Part shown: positions 8,374 through 18,134 of the stretch, piece by piece
Layout: each line of letters begins with the position of its first letter
Position numbering within the stretch: the stretch's first letter is position 1
DNA from: JAICTV01 sp035634055
GTDB taxonomy: Bacteria > Planctomycetota > Phycisphaerae > Tepidisphaerales > Tepidisphaeraceae
Length of the DNA stretch: 64,000 bases
Reading direction: 5' to 3'
NCBI GenBank assembly: GCA_035634055.1
Contig: DASQDR010000033.1
Span: 1-64,000 of the forward strand
Notes under the pieces: generated by a model
The model's input: only the letters and a program-made list of their open reading frames with translations
Told to the model about the DNA's origin: nothing
Databases searched by the model: none
Made by a program: the position numbers and the translations under genes

Positions 8374-8397
8374 CGGTCTGAGTTCACGGCGAGCGCG

Positions 8398-8616
8398 TTA
8401 GGCGCCGGCGTTGGACTTGCCGTTGCTCGCCAGCGCGCTGACGATCGCGCCGCGCGTGCCGGCCTTGCCCTGTTCGCTCACCACGACGCCATTGCCGGTG
8501 ACGGCCGACGACTGCACGCCGATGGTGTTGGCGTTCTCGTTCGGGGCGTTGTCGCTGGGGTTGGGGGCGATGGTGGCGGACAGGAAACGACGATCTTCGA
8601 GCGATTCGAACATCAT
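8398..8616 (-). CDS. Small protein with LEPR-XLL-like N-terminal motif
   Basis: The 72-aa product starts MMFESLEDRRFLSATI. This closely resembles the LEPR-XLL motif (FExLExRxLLSA) found at the N-terminus of very large surface proteins in planctomycetes. The remainder is polar, rich in Asn, Ser, Gly and Ala, with no second domain and no CTERM tail. A strong Shine-Dalgarno (gaggagg) precedes the ATG, and a clear terminator follows. It therefore appears to be an independent, expressed mini-version of a normally much larger protein type. Function is unknown; the motif's role in sorting is itself not established. Confidence 0.75.
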   Translation of the reverse strand: MMFESLEDRRFLSATIAPNPSDNAPNENANTIGVQSSAVTGNGVVVSEQGKAGTRGAIVSALASNGKSNAGA

Positions 8617-8823
8617 TCTCGGACCTCCTCAGGAACCAAGTCGCCGCGCTCCCGCCCCCGCACGTACGGAAGGCATGGCCGCCGCGACAACAGCGACTGT
8701 AATTGGCGATCGCCTCGGCGGACCACCCGGAAAATAGAAGGATCGCAAAGAAATAAGCCGGCTGCGCTTCCCGCGAAACCGCGCGCGCGGCGTGGGCAAC
8801 ATCACAGATCGAGACCGCGCGCC

Positions 8824-9999
8824 TTACAGCGCCCCGCGGAGCAGCTTGCTTAGCGCTCCGTCATCGAGCCGCACCGGGTTGTAACGCATGCTGCTCGCAC
8901 GCTTGGCGAGCTGCACCATCGGCTCAATGTCGGCCTCGGCGACGCCGAATTGTGACAGCTTCGGCAGATTCAGGTGGCGGGCTAGATCCGCACACGTTTG
9001 GAATCCGCTGCCCTCGCGCTCGCCGAGCGCGCGGCCGACGGCCTCGTGCTTTTGCAGCAACGCGCCCCCTTCCGGCACCTGGCGCGCGGCCGAAACGTTT
9101 GCCTCGATCACGAGCGGCAGGAGCAGCCCGCAGGCGGTGCCATGCGGCACAGGAAAATTCGCCCCCAGCGGCGCGGCAAAGCCGTGTACCGCCCCCAGGC
9201 CGGCGTTGGTCAGCGCGATCCCGCTGAACAGCGCTGCCAGCGCCATCCCCTCGCGCGCCTCGAGGTCGCTTCCGTCGTCGTACGCGCGCTTCAGGTAGCG
9301 CCCCGCCAGCTCCACGCCGCGAACGGCAATGGGATCGGTCAGCGCGTTGGCGCCCGTGGAGACGTACGCCTCGATGCACTGGCAGAGCGCATCCATGCCG
9401 CTGCTGGCGGTCACGTTCGGCGGAACGTCGACGTGGAGGTCCGGGTCGATCAGCGCCGCGCTCGCCATGAGCATTTCGCTGCGCAGGCTCGCCTTGAACT
9501 TTTTCGCCGGCCAGCCGATGACCGCGTTGCGGGTCACCTCCGCGCCGGTGCCGGCGGTGGTCGGAATCGCAATCCACGGAACGGCCGGGCGGGCAATCTT
9601 GTGGCCCTTGCCGACGATCTCCATGTAATCGGTCGCGCCGCCGCCGTTGGACAAGAGGCCGGCGACCGCCTTGGCGGCGTCGATCGCGCTGCCGCCGCCG
9701 GCGCCCAGGACGAAGTCGCAGCGGTGCTCGCGGGCGGCGGCGAGGGCGCGGTCGATGTCGTCGACCGTCGGTTCGCCGCGCTGGCGGAAGCGCGCGGCCG
9801 CCGGTCGCTTCATCGCCGCCTCGACGCGCTCGGCGAGAATGTCGCTCCCGTTGTAGACGAGGAACGCGCGCGCGGACGAGGGGACCAGGTCAGGAAGGCG
9901 CGCGAGCTGACCGCGACCGAAGAGGATGCGCGGGACGTTGAAAAATTCGAAGGTCACGGTTTGCGCTCGGATGCAGGAGGCTGACCGCGTTCTGGTCAT
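8824..9999 (-). CDS. Iron-containing (group III) alcohol dehydrogenase
   Basis: This NAD(P)-dependent oxidoreductase of alcohols/aldehydes has the family's dinucleotide motif FVLGAGGGSAIDAAKAVAG and the PTTAGTGAEVT motif. The metal-site helix reads SGMDALCQCIEAYVS, then VHGFAAPLGANFPVPHGTACG supplies two His ligands. Asp of GMDAL and the two later His are present. The position usually occupied by the second ligand (GMDALTH) is Gln. A Gln here occurs in part of the family, so this need not be inactivating. The start is uncertain: ATG at 9999 gives 391 aa, while a GTG at 9957 would begin right before FEFFNVPRILFG. Substrate cannot be assigned. Confidence 0.87.
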   Translation of the reverse strand: MTRTRSASCIRAQTVTFEFFNVPRILFGRGQLARLPDLVPSSARAFLVYNGSDILAERVEAAMKRPAAARFRQRGEPTVDDIDRALAAAREHRCDFVLGAGGGSAIDAAKAVAGLLSNGGGATDYMEIVGKGHKIARPAVPWIAIPTTAGTGAEVTRNAVIGWPAKKFKASLRSEMLMASAALIDPDLHVDVPPNVTASSGMDALCQCIEAYVSTGANALTDPIAVRGVELAGRYLKRAYDDGSDLEAREGMALAALFSGIALTNAGLGAVHGFAAPLGANFPVPHGTACGLLLPLVIEANVSAARQVPEGGALLQKHEAVGRALGEREGSGFQTCADLARHLNLPKLSQFGVAEADIEPMVQLAKRASSMRYNPVRLDDGALSKLLRGAL

Positions 10000-10028
10000 C
10001 GTGGCTACCGCCAGGGATCGTTTGGTCG

Positions 10029-10337
10029 CTACGCCGTCTCTCCGTCACCGAAGAAGATCGCCGCGTGCTTCACCCCTTGCCGGGGTTGCGCCATAAAGCT
10101 GGTGACGATTTCCTTCCAGCGGAGGTAGTGCGCGGTCTGCTGGTGCCGGGTGAAATCGTCCTTCTGGTGGTACGCCTCGTAGAGCATGAAGCGGTTGGGA
10201 TCGTCCTCGGCGCGCAGGACGTCGAAGCGGACGTTGCCCGGCTCCTGGCGCGTATGGCGCGCGTTGTCCAGCGTCGCCTCGACGAACGACTGCGCGTGCT
10301 CCGGCTTCACGAAGATGGTGACGGCCACGACGTACAT
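10029..10337 (-). CDS. YgiN-type antibiotic-biosynthesis-monooxygenase (ABM) domain protein
   Basis: The 102-aa product is a single ABM dimeric alpha/beta barrel: MYVVAVTIFVKPEHAQSFVE, then EPGNVRFDVLRAEDDPNRFM, LYEAYHQKDDFTRHQQTAHY and WKEIVTSFM. Such cofactor-free small proteins act on quinols or similar aromatics, or serve unknown roles. The start at 10337 has a good AAGGAG site. Other frames run through and beyond it, but only this one carries the domain. It ends 29 nt from the Fe-ADH start on the same strand, suggesting cotranscription. Confidence 0.87.
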   Translation of the reverse strand: MYVVAVTIFVKPEHAQSFVEATLDNARHTRQEPGNVRFDVLRAEDDPNRFMLYEAYHQKDDFTRHQQTAHYLRWKEIVTSFMAQPRQGVKHAAIFFGDGETA

Positions 10338-10721
10338 TCGGGTGCTCCTTCCGGGCCGGCAGGCGAGTTGAGCCGGCGTCACTTGACGGTACACTCCGCC
10401 GGTGCCGGGAGCGAGGGCGCGCACGTTCCGGCGGCCGGGACCGCGACAGCAGCACAACACATGGTAGCGGCAGCCGATATGGCACCAGCAGGTGGTTGAC
10501 CATGCGGCCCCGCGATCCTTACAATTACCGAACACAGCCACTAACGGAAACGGGCGGCAGGTGCCGATAACTAAGGCGCGCGACCGTGTCGGCACCTTGT
10601 TTAATCGCCGGCAGACACGGTGGGGCAGCGGGTTGCAAGCGTACGGTCGAGCGTGCGGCGCGCTTGATTGGGTTGGACTGGCACGAGGCGCAGGCACGGG
10701 GCCGCCGCGAGGAGGAGAAGC
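10338..10721. other. Divergent intergenic region before the topoisomerase A gene
   Basis: About 380 nt separate the minus-strand ABM gene from the plus-strand topoisomerase gene. The only clear signals are the Shine-Dalgarno sites at either edge (AAGGAG before the ABM gene, GGAGGAG at 10711-10717). Promoters for both directions must lie here, but no convincing -35/-10 pair was found. Confidence 0.4.
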
Positions 10722-13214
10722 ATGGTCGCCAAGAGAATCGACAGTCCCGAAGCGGGCGACGCCACCGAAGCCAGCGGCGCCAACGGCCACGCCGCCGGTA
10801 ACGGCTCCAACGGTCGCGGAAGTGGCGGCGGCGGTGGCGGCGCGGGTGGCGAGGACGGCGCCAGCCTGCACGACCTCGCGCAGGCGCGCTACCTCAACTA
10901 CGCCCTGTCGGTCATCACCAGTCGCGCCCTGCCCGACGTGCGCGACGGGATGAAGCCGGTCCACCGTCGCATCATCTACACGATGTGGCAGAACGGCCTG
11001 CGCGCCGACGTGAAGCACCGGAAGTGCGCCACCGTCGTCGGCGACGTCATGGGTCGCTACCACCCGCACGGCGACGGGTCGATCTACGAGGCGCTGGTCC
11101 GCATGGCCCAGCCGTTCATGATGCGCGCGACGCTGGTGGACGGCAGCGGCAACTTCGGCTCGCTCGATGGCGACCCCGCGGCGGCCATGCGCTACACCGA
11201 GTGCCGCCTCACCCCCATCGCCGCCGAAACGATCAGCGAGATCGGTCAGGGGACCGTCCACTTCCGACCAAACTATGACGGCACGCGCGAGGAGCCGGTC
11301 GTGCTCCCGAGCCGGGTGCCCAACCTCCTGCTCAACGGCTCGGCCGGCATCGCCGTCGGCATGGCGACCAACATTCCGCCGCACAACCTCGGCGAATTGT
11401 GCAACGCGCTGCTGAAACTCATCGAAGATCCGGAGATCAAGGAGTACCAGCTCGTCGCCAACGACGCCGTGCGCGGGCCGGACTTCCCCACCGGCGGGCA
11501 GATCCTCAACACCAAGCCGGAGCTTCTCGAGATCTACAAGACCGGCCAGGGCGCCATCAAGATGCGCGCCACCTGGGAGAAGGGCCCCGCCACCCGCGCG
11601 GTGCAGACCCTGTTCATCACCAGCATCCCCTACGGCGTGAACAAGGCGGAGCTGGTCGAGGCGATCGCGCAGATCGTCATCAGCCGGAAGATGCCGTTGC
11701 TGCTGGACGTAAAGGATGTCAGCACCGATGACGTGCGCATCCAGCTCGAGCTGAAGAAGGACGCCGAGATCGACAAGGTCATGGCGTTCCTGTTCCGGCA
11801 CACGCTTCTACAGACGAATTTTAACGTTAACCTCACGTGCCTGATCCCGACCGACAACCCGGAGGTCGGCCGGCCGGAGCGGCTGGGGCTGAAGGCGATC
11901 CTCTGGCACTTCCTCCACTTCCGCCTGGAGGTGGTGACCAAGCGGCTGGCGCACGAGCTGGAGCAGCTCCGCAAGCGCATCCACACGCTGGAAGGGTTCG
12001 CGTTCGCGTTCGACATCCTGGACGACCTGATCAAGATCATCCGCGCCAGCGACGGCAAGGCGGACGCGGCAGAGCGCATCCTCAAGAAGTACGGCGTCGC
12101 GCCGCACGGCCAGCGCAAGCCGAAGGACGACGGGCTGGACCCGGACCAGGTAGACGACATCCTCGAGCTCAAGCTTTACCGCTTGGCGCGCCTGGAGATC
12201 AACCTGATCCGCGAGGAGCTGGCCGAGCGGAACAAGCGCGCCAGGGAGATCCGGCGACTGCTCGACGAGGAAGAAGCCGTCGGCCGCTGGGGAATCGTCC
12301 GCCAGGAAATCGAGGAACTGGCGCGGGCCTACGGAAAGCAACCTGCCAACAAGCGCCGTACGCTGATCGAGGCCGCGGAGAACGAGGTGGAGTACTCGGC
12401 CGAGGACTTCATTGTCGCCGAGGACAACCACGTCCTGGTCACCGCCGACGGGTGGGTGAAGCGGCAGAAGGAGATCAACCCCGAGACCACGCGCCTGCGC
12501 GAGGGCGACCGCATCCTCTCGCTGGTGGCGGGCAGCACGCGGGCGGGGATCACCTTCTTCAGCAACTTTGGCACCGCCTACACCGCGCGCATCATCGACA
12601 TCCCTGCCACCACGGGGTACGGGGAGCCGATCCAGAAGCTGTTCAAGCTGAAGGACGGCGAGCGGATCGTGGCGGCGGCGTCGATGGACGAGCGCGCGCT
12701 GCCGCCTAAGGCAACCGCGGTGAGCGAGAAGAACCCCGACGCCGCCCCGAAGCTGCACGGGCTCGCGGTCACCAGCGACGGCTACGCGCTGCGGTTCGGG
12801 CTCGACGCGTTCCGCGAGGTCTCCACCCGCTCCGGCCGGCGCTACGCCCGCCCGGCGGAGGGGGCGGAAGTCACCTTCGCTGGCACCGTCACCGGCGACG
12901 AGACCGTCATCGCCGCCAGCCAGAACCGCCGAGCCATGGTCGCCAAGGCCGACGAGATCAACTTCCTCTCCGGCCCCGGCAAGGGCGTGCTGCTGATCAA
13001 GCTGGAAAAGGCCGACCGCCTGCTCGCCGCCATCACCGCCACCAGCGACCGCGATACCCTCACGGTCAAGACCAGCATGGGCGGCGAGCAGCGGCTCAAC
13101 ACCGGCAGGTACAAGGTGACTGGCCGCGGCGGCCGCGGGCACGAGTTCGTGTCACGAGGGCAGATTGTCGAAGTGATTCACGAGCCGGTGCCGGCGCCGC
13201 AGCCGCTCGGTTGA
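10722..13214 (+). CDS. gyrA/parC: Type IIA DNA topoisomerase subunit A (GyrA/ParC)
   Basis: This is the DNA-cleaving subunit of gyrase or topoisomerase IV. After a ~45-residue Gly-rich N-terminal extension come LPDVRDGMKPVHRRIIYTM, GRYHPHGDGSIYEALVRMAQ, and AAMRYTE with catalytic Tyr158, then the tower/coiled-coil region and a C-terminal beta-pinwheel. Position 119, matching E. coli GyrA Ser83, is Gly, and position 123, matching Asp87, is Glu. The canonical GyrA box QRRGGKG is not found where expected. The nearest match is GRGGRG almost at the C-terminus. Its absence leaves gyrase versus topo IV undecided. Start ATG has GGAGGAG upstream. The B subunit follows 450 nt downstream. Confidence 0.9.
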   Translation: MVAKRIDSPEAGDATEASGANGHAAGNGSNGRGSGGGGGGAGGEDGASLHDLAQARYLNYALSVITSRALPDVRDGMKPVHRRIIYTMWQNGLRADVKHRKCATVVGDVMGRYHPHGDGSIYEALVRMAQPFMMRATLVDGSGNFGSLDGDPAAAMRYTECRLTPIAAETISEIGQGTVHFRPNYDGTREEPVVLPSRVPNLLLNGSAGIAVGMATNIPPHNLGELCNALLKLIEDPEIKEYQLVANDAVRGPDFPTGGQILNTKPELLEIYKTGQGAIKMRATWEKGPATRAVQTLFITSIPYGVNKAELVEAIAQIVISRKMPLLLDVKDVSTDDVRIQLELKKDAEIDKVMAFLFRHTLLQTNFNVNLTCLIPTDNPEVGRPERLGLKAILWHFLHFRLEVVTKRLAHELEQLRKRIHTLEGFAFAFDILDDLIKIIRASDGKADAAERILKKYGVAPHGQRKPKDDGLDPDQVDDILELKLYRLARLEINLIREELAERNKRAREIRRLLDEEEAVGRWGIVRQEIEELARAYGKQPANKRRTLIEAAENEVEYSAEDFIVAEDNHVLVTADGWVKRQKEINPETTRLREGDRILSLVAGSTRAGITFFSNFGTAYTARIIDIPATTGYGEPIQKLFKLKDGERIVAAASMDERALPPKATAVSEKNPDAAPKLHGLAVTSDGYALRFGLDAFREVSTRSGRRYARPAEGAEVTFAGTVTGDETVIAASQNRRAMVAKADEINFLSGPGKGVLLIKLEKADRLLAAITATSDRDTLTVKTSMGGEQRLNTGRYKVTGRGGRGHEFVSRGQIVEVIHEPVPAPQPLG

Positions 13215-13251
13215 GAGCTCGTGACACTAGAATGGAGACCGGAGGTCCACC

Positions 13252-13494
13252 ATGCATCGACTCAACGAGTTGGCGGCGAAGCTGACGCCGACGCAGGTCA
13301 AGCAACTGGAGGATTTCGCGGAGTTCCTCGTGTCGCGACAGCGGCCTCCAGTGACGATCGTGCGGAACGGTCAGGAGTACCCGAGCCCCGCCGCGATCGC
13401 GGCAGCAGCCGACTTGTTGTCAGGCCTCCCGCCGGACAAGGCGTCCGTGGAACTTCAGCACGAGGCGTTAGCGGCCCGGGCGAATAAGGACTAG
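13252..13494 (+). CDS. Small antitoxin-like protein (partner of a broken PIN toxin)
   Basis: The 80-aa product begins MHRLNELAAKLTPTQVKQLE, a helix typical of short antitoxins and DUF2281-like proteins paired with PIN-domain ribonucleases. GGAGG precedes the ATG. Immediately downstream is the C-terminal piece of a PIN toxin, which supports an antitoxin role by context. It lies 37 nt past the topoisomerase A stop and could be read from the same transcript. No DNA-binding ribbon is obvious; the C-terminal ~25 residues are polar and may once have clamped the toxin. Confidence 0.6.
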   Translation: MHRLNELAAKLTPTQVKQLEDFAEFLVSRQRPPVTIVRNGQEYPSPAAIAAAADLLSGLPPDKASVELQHEALAARANKD

Positions 13495-13500
13495 ACCTGA

Positions 13501-13664
13501 ACACGACACAACCTGGATTTGGACGGCGCCTACCAGTACGTCGCCGCCGACCTGCACAACCTCAGCAACGTCAGCCTCGACGCGGACTTTGATCGCACGC
13601 CTCGCGGACGTCTCCAACCGCTGGCGGCGCTGACCCACTACCACGCTATTCAGAAGCAGAACCC

Positions 13665-13668
<4 letters not shown>
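13501..13668 (+). pseudogene. C-terminal remnant of a PIN-domain (VapC-like) toxin
   Basis: This frame has no start codon and follows a TGA at 13498. It encodes LDLDGAYQYVAADLHNLSNV and then SLDADFDRTPRGRLQPLAAL. That is the characteristic end of PIN nucleases (DDAYQY..A...L..VS.D.DFDRT.RGR.TP). The N-terminal ~80 residues, with the first catalytic Asp, are missing, so the toxin is dead. Its TGA overlaps the ATG of the topoisomerase B gene (ATGA at 13665-13668). The deletion appears to have joined antitoxin end and toxin end. Confidence 0.65.
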
Positions 13669-15587
<1,919 letters not shown>

Positions 15588-15665
15588 CGGTGCGTTCGTT
15601 TGCGGGATCGGCATCCGCGCCGCGCCTGCGCCCGGTGGGGCTTGGCAGGGTATACTCGTGAAGCG

Positions 15666-16313
15666 ATGACCCTCGCCGCCGACACTACCGCCTCGCTCGA
15701 CGGGCTACAGCACATTGTGCTGGACGACATTTCGTGGGACCTTTACGAGCACCTGCTTCGCGAGGTGAGCGGAAGTACCCTTCGCGTCACCTATCACCGT
15801 GGGAGCGTCGAGATCATGTCTCCGCTGCCGAAGCACGAGACGTGGAAGAAGGCCGTCGCCGGATTTATCGAGGCGATGGCGTTCGAGCTGAACGTGCCGA
15901 TCCGCCGACTCGGCTCGACGACCTTCCGGCTGCACGAACGTGAGGCGGGCCTGGAACCGGACGAGTGCTACTACGTGCAAAACGTGGCGGCCGTCAGGGG
16001 GAAGCAGGTCATCGAGCTGCCCGCTGACCCGCCACCGGATCTCGCCCTGGAGATCGACATCGCCCGCCGGTCAATCTCGCGCGAACCCATCTACGCGGCG
16101 CTGGGCGTGCCGGAACTGTGGCGCTACGACGGCCGGGGGCTGCACGTCTTGAAGCTGATGCCCCAGGGGAGGTACGAGCCGCAACCGGCCAGCGAGGTTT
16201 TTCCGTTCCTGCCGGTGAAGGAACTCGAGCGGTTCATCGTCCGGTTCCCGCACGAGGACGACACGGCCATCATGCGCGACTACCTGAACTGGGTCCGCAC
16301 CCTCAAGCCCTGA
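15666..16313 (+). CDS. Uma2-family (DUF820) PD-(D/E)XK endonuclease-like protein
   Basis: The 215-aa protein carries the DUF820 layout: SVEIMSPLPKHETWKKAV, then a GLEPDECYYV segment and PPDLALEID, giving the catalytic D-ExD arrangement of restriction-endonuclease-like nucleases. These occur in many copies in cyanobacteria and planctomycetes, and their biological role is unknown. No Shine-Dalgarno is seen. TATACT at 15651 lies only 10 nt before the ATG, so the mRNA may be leaderless. It lies just downstream of the topoisomerase B gene. Confidence 0.85.
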   Translation: MTLAADTTASLDGLQHIVLDDISWDLYEHLLREVSGSTLRVTYHRGSVEIMSPLPKHETWKKAVAGFIEAMAFELNVPIRRLGSTTFRLHEREAGLEPDECYYVQNVAAVRGKQVIELPADPPPDLALEIDIARRSISREPIYAALGVPELWRYDGRGLHVLKLMPQGRYEPQPASEVFPFLPVKELERFIVRFPHEDDTAIMRDYLNWVRTLKP

Positions 16314-16342
16314 TCGCCTCGCCGCCGCCACGCGCTCGGTGC

Positions 16343-17140
16343 TCACGCCTCCACCCTCGGCAGGCCGACCACCGTCACCTGCTTGGGCACGCAAAACATG
16401 TTGATCGACACCACGTTCCCGAAGACGTTGTGCGGGTTGCCGTAGAAGTTGTTGGGGTTGAACAGCGGCGGGCGGTGCCAATAGCAGGTGTAGCCGAGGG
16501 ACTCGATGAATCGCACGAGCGCCTCCGCCAGGTGCGGGCGGTCGTTCTCGACGTAGAGCACGGGCTGGAGGCGCCCGATTGTCCCGGCGGCGCCTTGCAG
16601 GACCGCCAGTTCCATCCCTTCCACGTCGACCTTCAGCAGCTTGCAGCGCGGCAGGCCGAGGTCGTCCAGGCGGACCAGCGGGATGCGGTCGCCGGCGGGG
16701 AACGCGTGGGTCAGCTCCAGGCCGCCGAAGTTGTTCGGTGCCGCCGGGTCGAGCAGCGGCACGACGATCGATCCCGCCTGCGCCCCGACCGCCTGCTGAA
16801 AGCAATGGACGTTCGCCAGCCCATTGAGCGCGACGTTGGCGCACAGGGTCTGGAAGACGACGCGCTGCGGCTCAAACGCGACCACTCCGCCGCCCGGCCC
16901 GACCGCTCTGCCAAACCAGGCGGTGTGGGCGCCAATGTTCGCCCCCACCTCGACGACCACGTCGCCCGCCGCCAGCACCCGCGCGAACAGCTCGGTCTCG
17001 CCCTCGCTGAACTCCCCGTACAGGTCGAGCGACCGGCCGATGTACTGGTCGTTGACGTTGAACAGCAGCCGCCCGTGACGGCACTCCCGCAGGCGGTTGA
17101 ACCCCGCGTCGGCAACGATCGACTCAGCGGCGCTTGGCAT
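16343..17140 (-). CDS. FkbM-family methyltransferase
   Basis: This SAM-dependent O-methyltransferase is of the FkbM type, often acting on glycans or glycolipids. Motif I is DVVVEVGANIGAHTAWFGRA, motif II is VVAFEPQRVVFQTLCANVAL, and CKLLKVDVEGMELAVLQGA is the FkbM signature. C-terminal YTCYWHRPPLFNPNNFYGNP also fits family members. The start at 17140 (MPSAAESIVADAGF) gives 265 aa, the usual length. Upstream codons remain open but overlap the Lys-rich gene on the other strand. It is convergent with the Uma2 gene. Confidence 0.88.
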   Translation of the reverse strand: MPSAAESIVADAGFNRLRECRHGRLLFNVNDQYIGRSLDLYGEFSEGETELFARVLAAGDVVVEVGANIGAHTAWFGRAVGPGGGVVAFEPQRVVFQTLCANVALNGLANVHCFQQAVGAQAGSIVVPLLDPAAPNNFGGLELTHAFPAGDRIPLVRLDDLGLPRCKLLKVDVEGMELAVLQGAAGTIGRLQPVLYVENDRPHLAEALVRFIESLGYTCYWHRPPLFNPNNFYGNPHNVFGNVVSINMFCVPKQVTVVGLPRVEA

Positions 17141-17417
17141 GAAATGCTCGTATCCCGTGAGAACCGGACCTTTCCGACCCCCCGCAACGCGGGCGGCCGA
17201 CCTGGGGCTGAAGAACGCGCACCGACCGCCGAGATGATCGCGGATGCACCGCCCTGCCCCGCTGGCAGCCGGCCTGCGGGAACTATACCGGCGTCGCGCC
17301 AAGCCGGACAAACGCTGAGCCGGGGCCCGCGCGCACGGGAACCTGTCGGATTCCTCACCAGTTTTCGCAGATGCGCGCGGTATGCTGGTAGGAGTAGCAG
17401 CACCTGAAGGAGGTTGC

Positions 17418-18011
17418 ATGGCGAAGAAGTCGGCAAGCAGCAAGAAGAGCTCGGGCGGGTCCACGAGTGGGTCCAGCGGCGGCGGCGGCGGCGGCGGCGC
17501 ATCGACCACGAGGAAGTCTTCGGGCAAATCGTCCGCCAAGTCCAGCGGCGCGTCCCGCGGGTCCTTTTCCGCGTCCAAGTCGCGCGGAACGACCGGCAAG
17601 CGCTCCGGCGGCGGCGCGTCGGGAAAGTCCACCTCAGCCAAGTCTTCATCCGCCAAGTCTTCATCCGCGAAGTCTTCGTCCGCCACGTCCTCGCCGTCGA
17701 AAAGCTCGGGCAAGTCTTCGGCGAAGCAGTCTGGTGCCGGCCGAAAGGGTGGCGGGATGGCGGCGCGCATGGCGACCGTGCGCTCGACCGCGCAGCAGGC
17801 GTCGGCGGCGATGAAGAAGGCGCCGTCGCGCGTGAAGCGCGCGGCCAAGAAGGTCCTCGACAAGGCTGCCACCATGACCGAGCAGGCGGGCGGCGTGGCG
17901 CAGACCGTGGCGGCGGCGGTCGGCGGAGCGGCCGGCGTGGTCGCCGGCGTTGTCGAAGGCGCCATGGGCGGCCAGTCCCGCAACGAGACGGAGCGCAGCA
18001 GCGGCGGGTGA
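17418..18011 (+). CDS. Lys/Ser-rich histone-H1-like disordered protein
   Basis: A strong AAGGAGG site precedes the ATG. The 197-aa product is almost all Lys, Ser, Ala, Gly and Thr in its first 115 residues. It has tandem SSSAK repeats that are visible in the DNA (aagtcttcatccgcc units at 17640-17690). The remainder contains a basic helix-like stretch (AAMKKAPSRVKRAAKKVLDK) and a Gly/Ala/Val segment resembling a membrane or oligomerising helix. By composition it resembles H1-like nucleoid or envelope-associated proteins. No conserved domain is recognised, so the role is an inference. Confidence 0.75.
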   Translation: MAKKSASSKKSSGGSTSGSSGGGGGGGASTTRKSSGKSSAKSSGASRGSFSASKSRGTTGKRSGGGASGKSTSAKSSSAKSSSAKSSSATSSPSKSSGKSSAKQSGAGRKGGGMAARMATVRSTAQQASAAMKKAPSRVKRAAKKVLDKAATMTEQAGGVAQTVAAAVGGAAGVVAGVVEGAMGGQSRNETERSSGG

Positions 18012-18134
18012 TCGCCGCGGCGACCGTCGCGCTACCGGGGTCTGCGCGCCGCGGGTGCGCGCGTTGCATAACGCGCCACGAGCAGCGGCGACCCTTGTTC
18101 AACGCGCACGTGCCGGTCCCGCTGGCGCGCGGCA

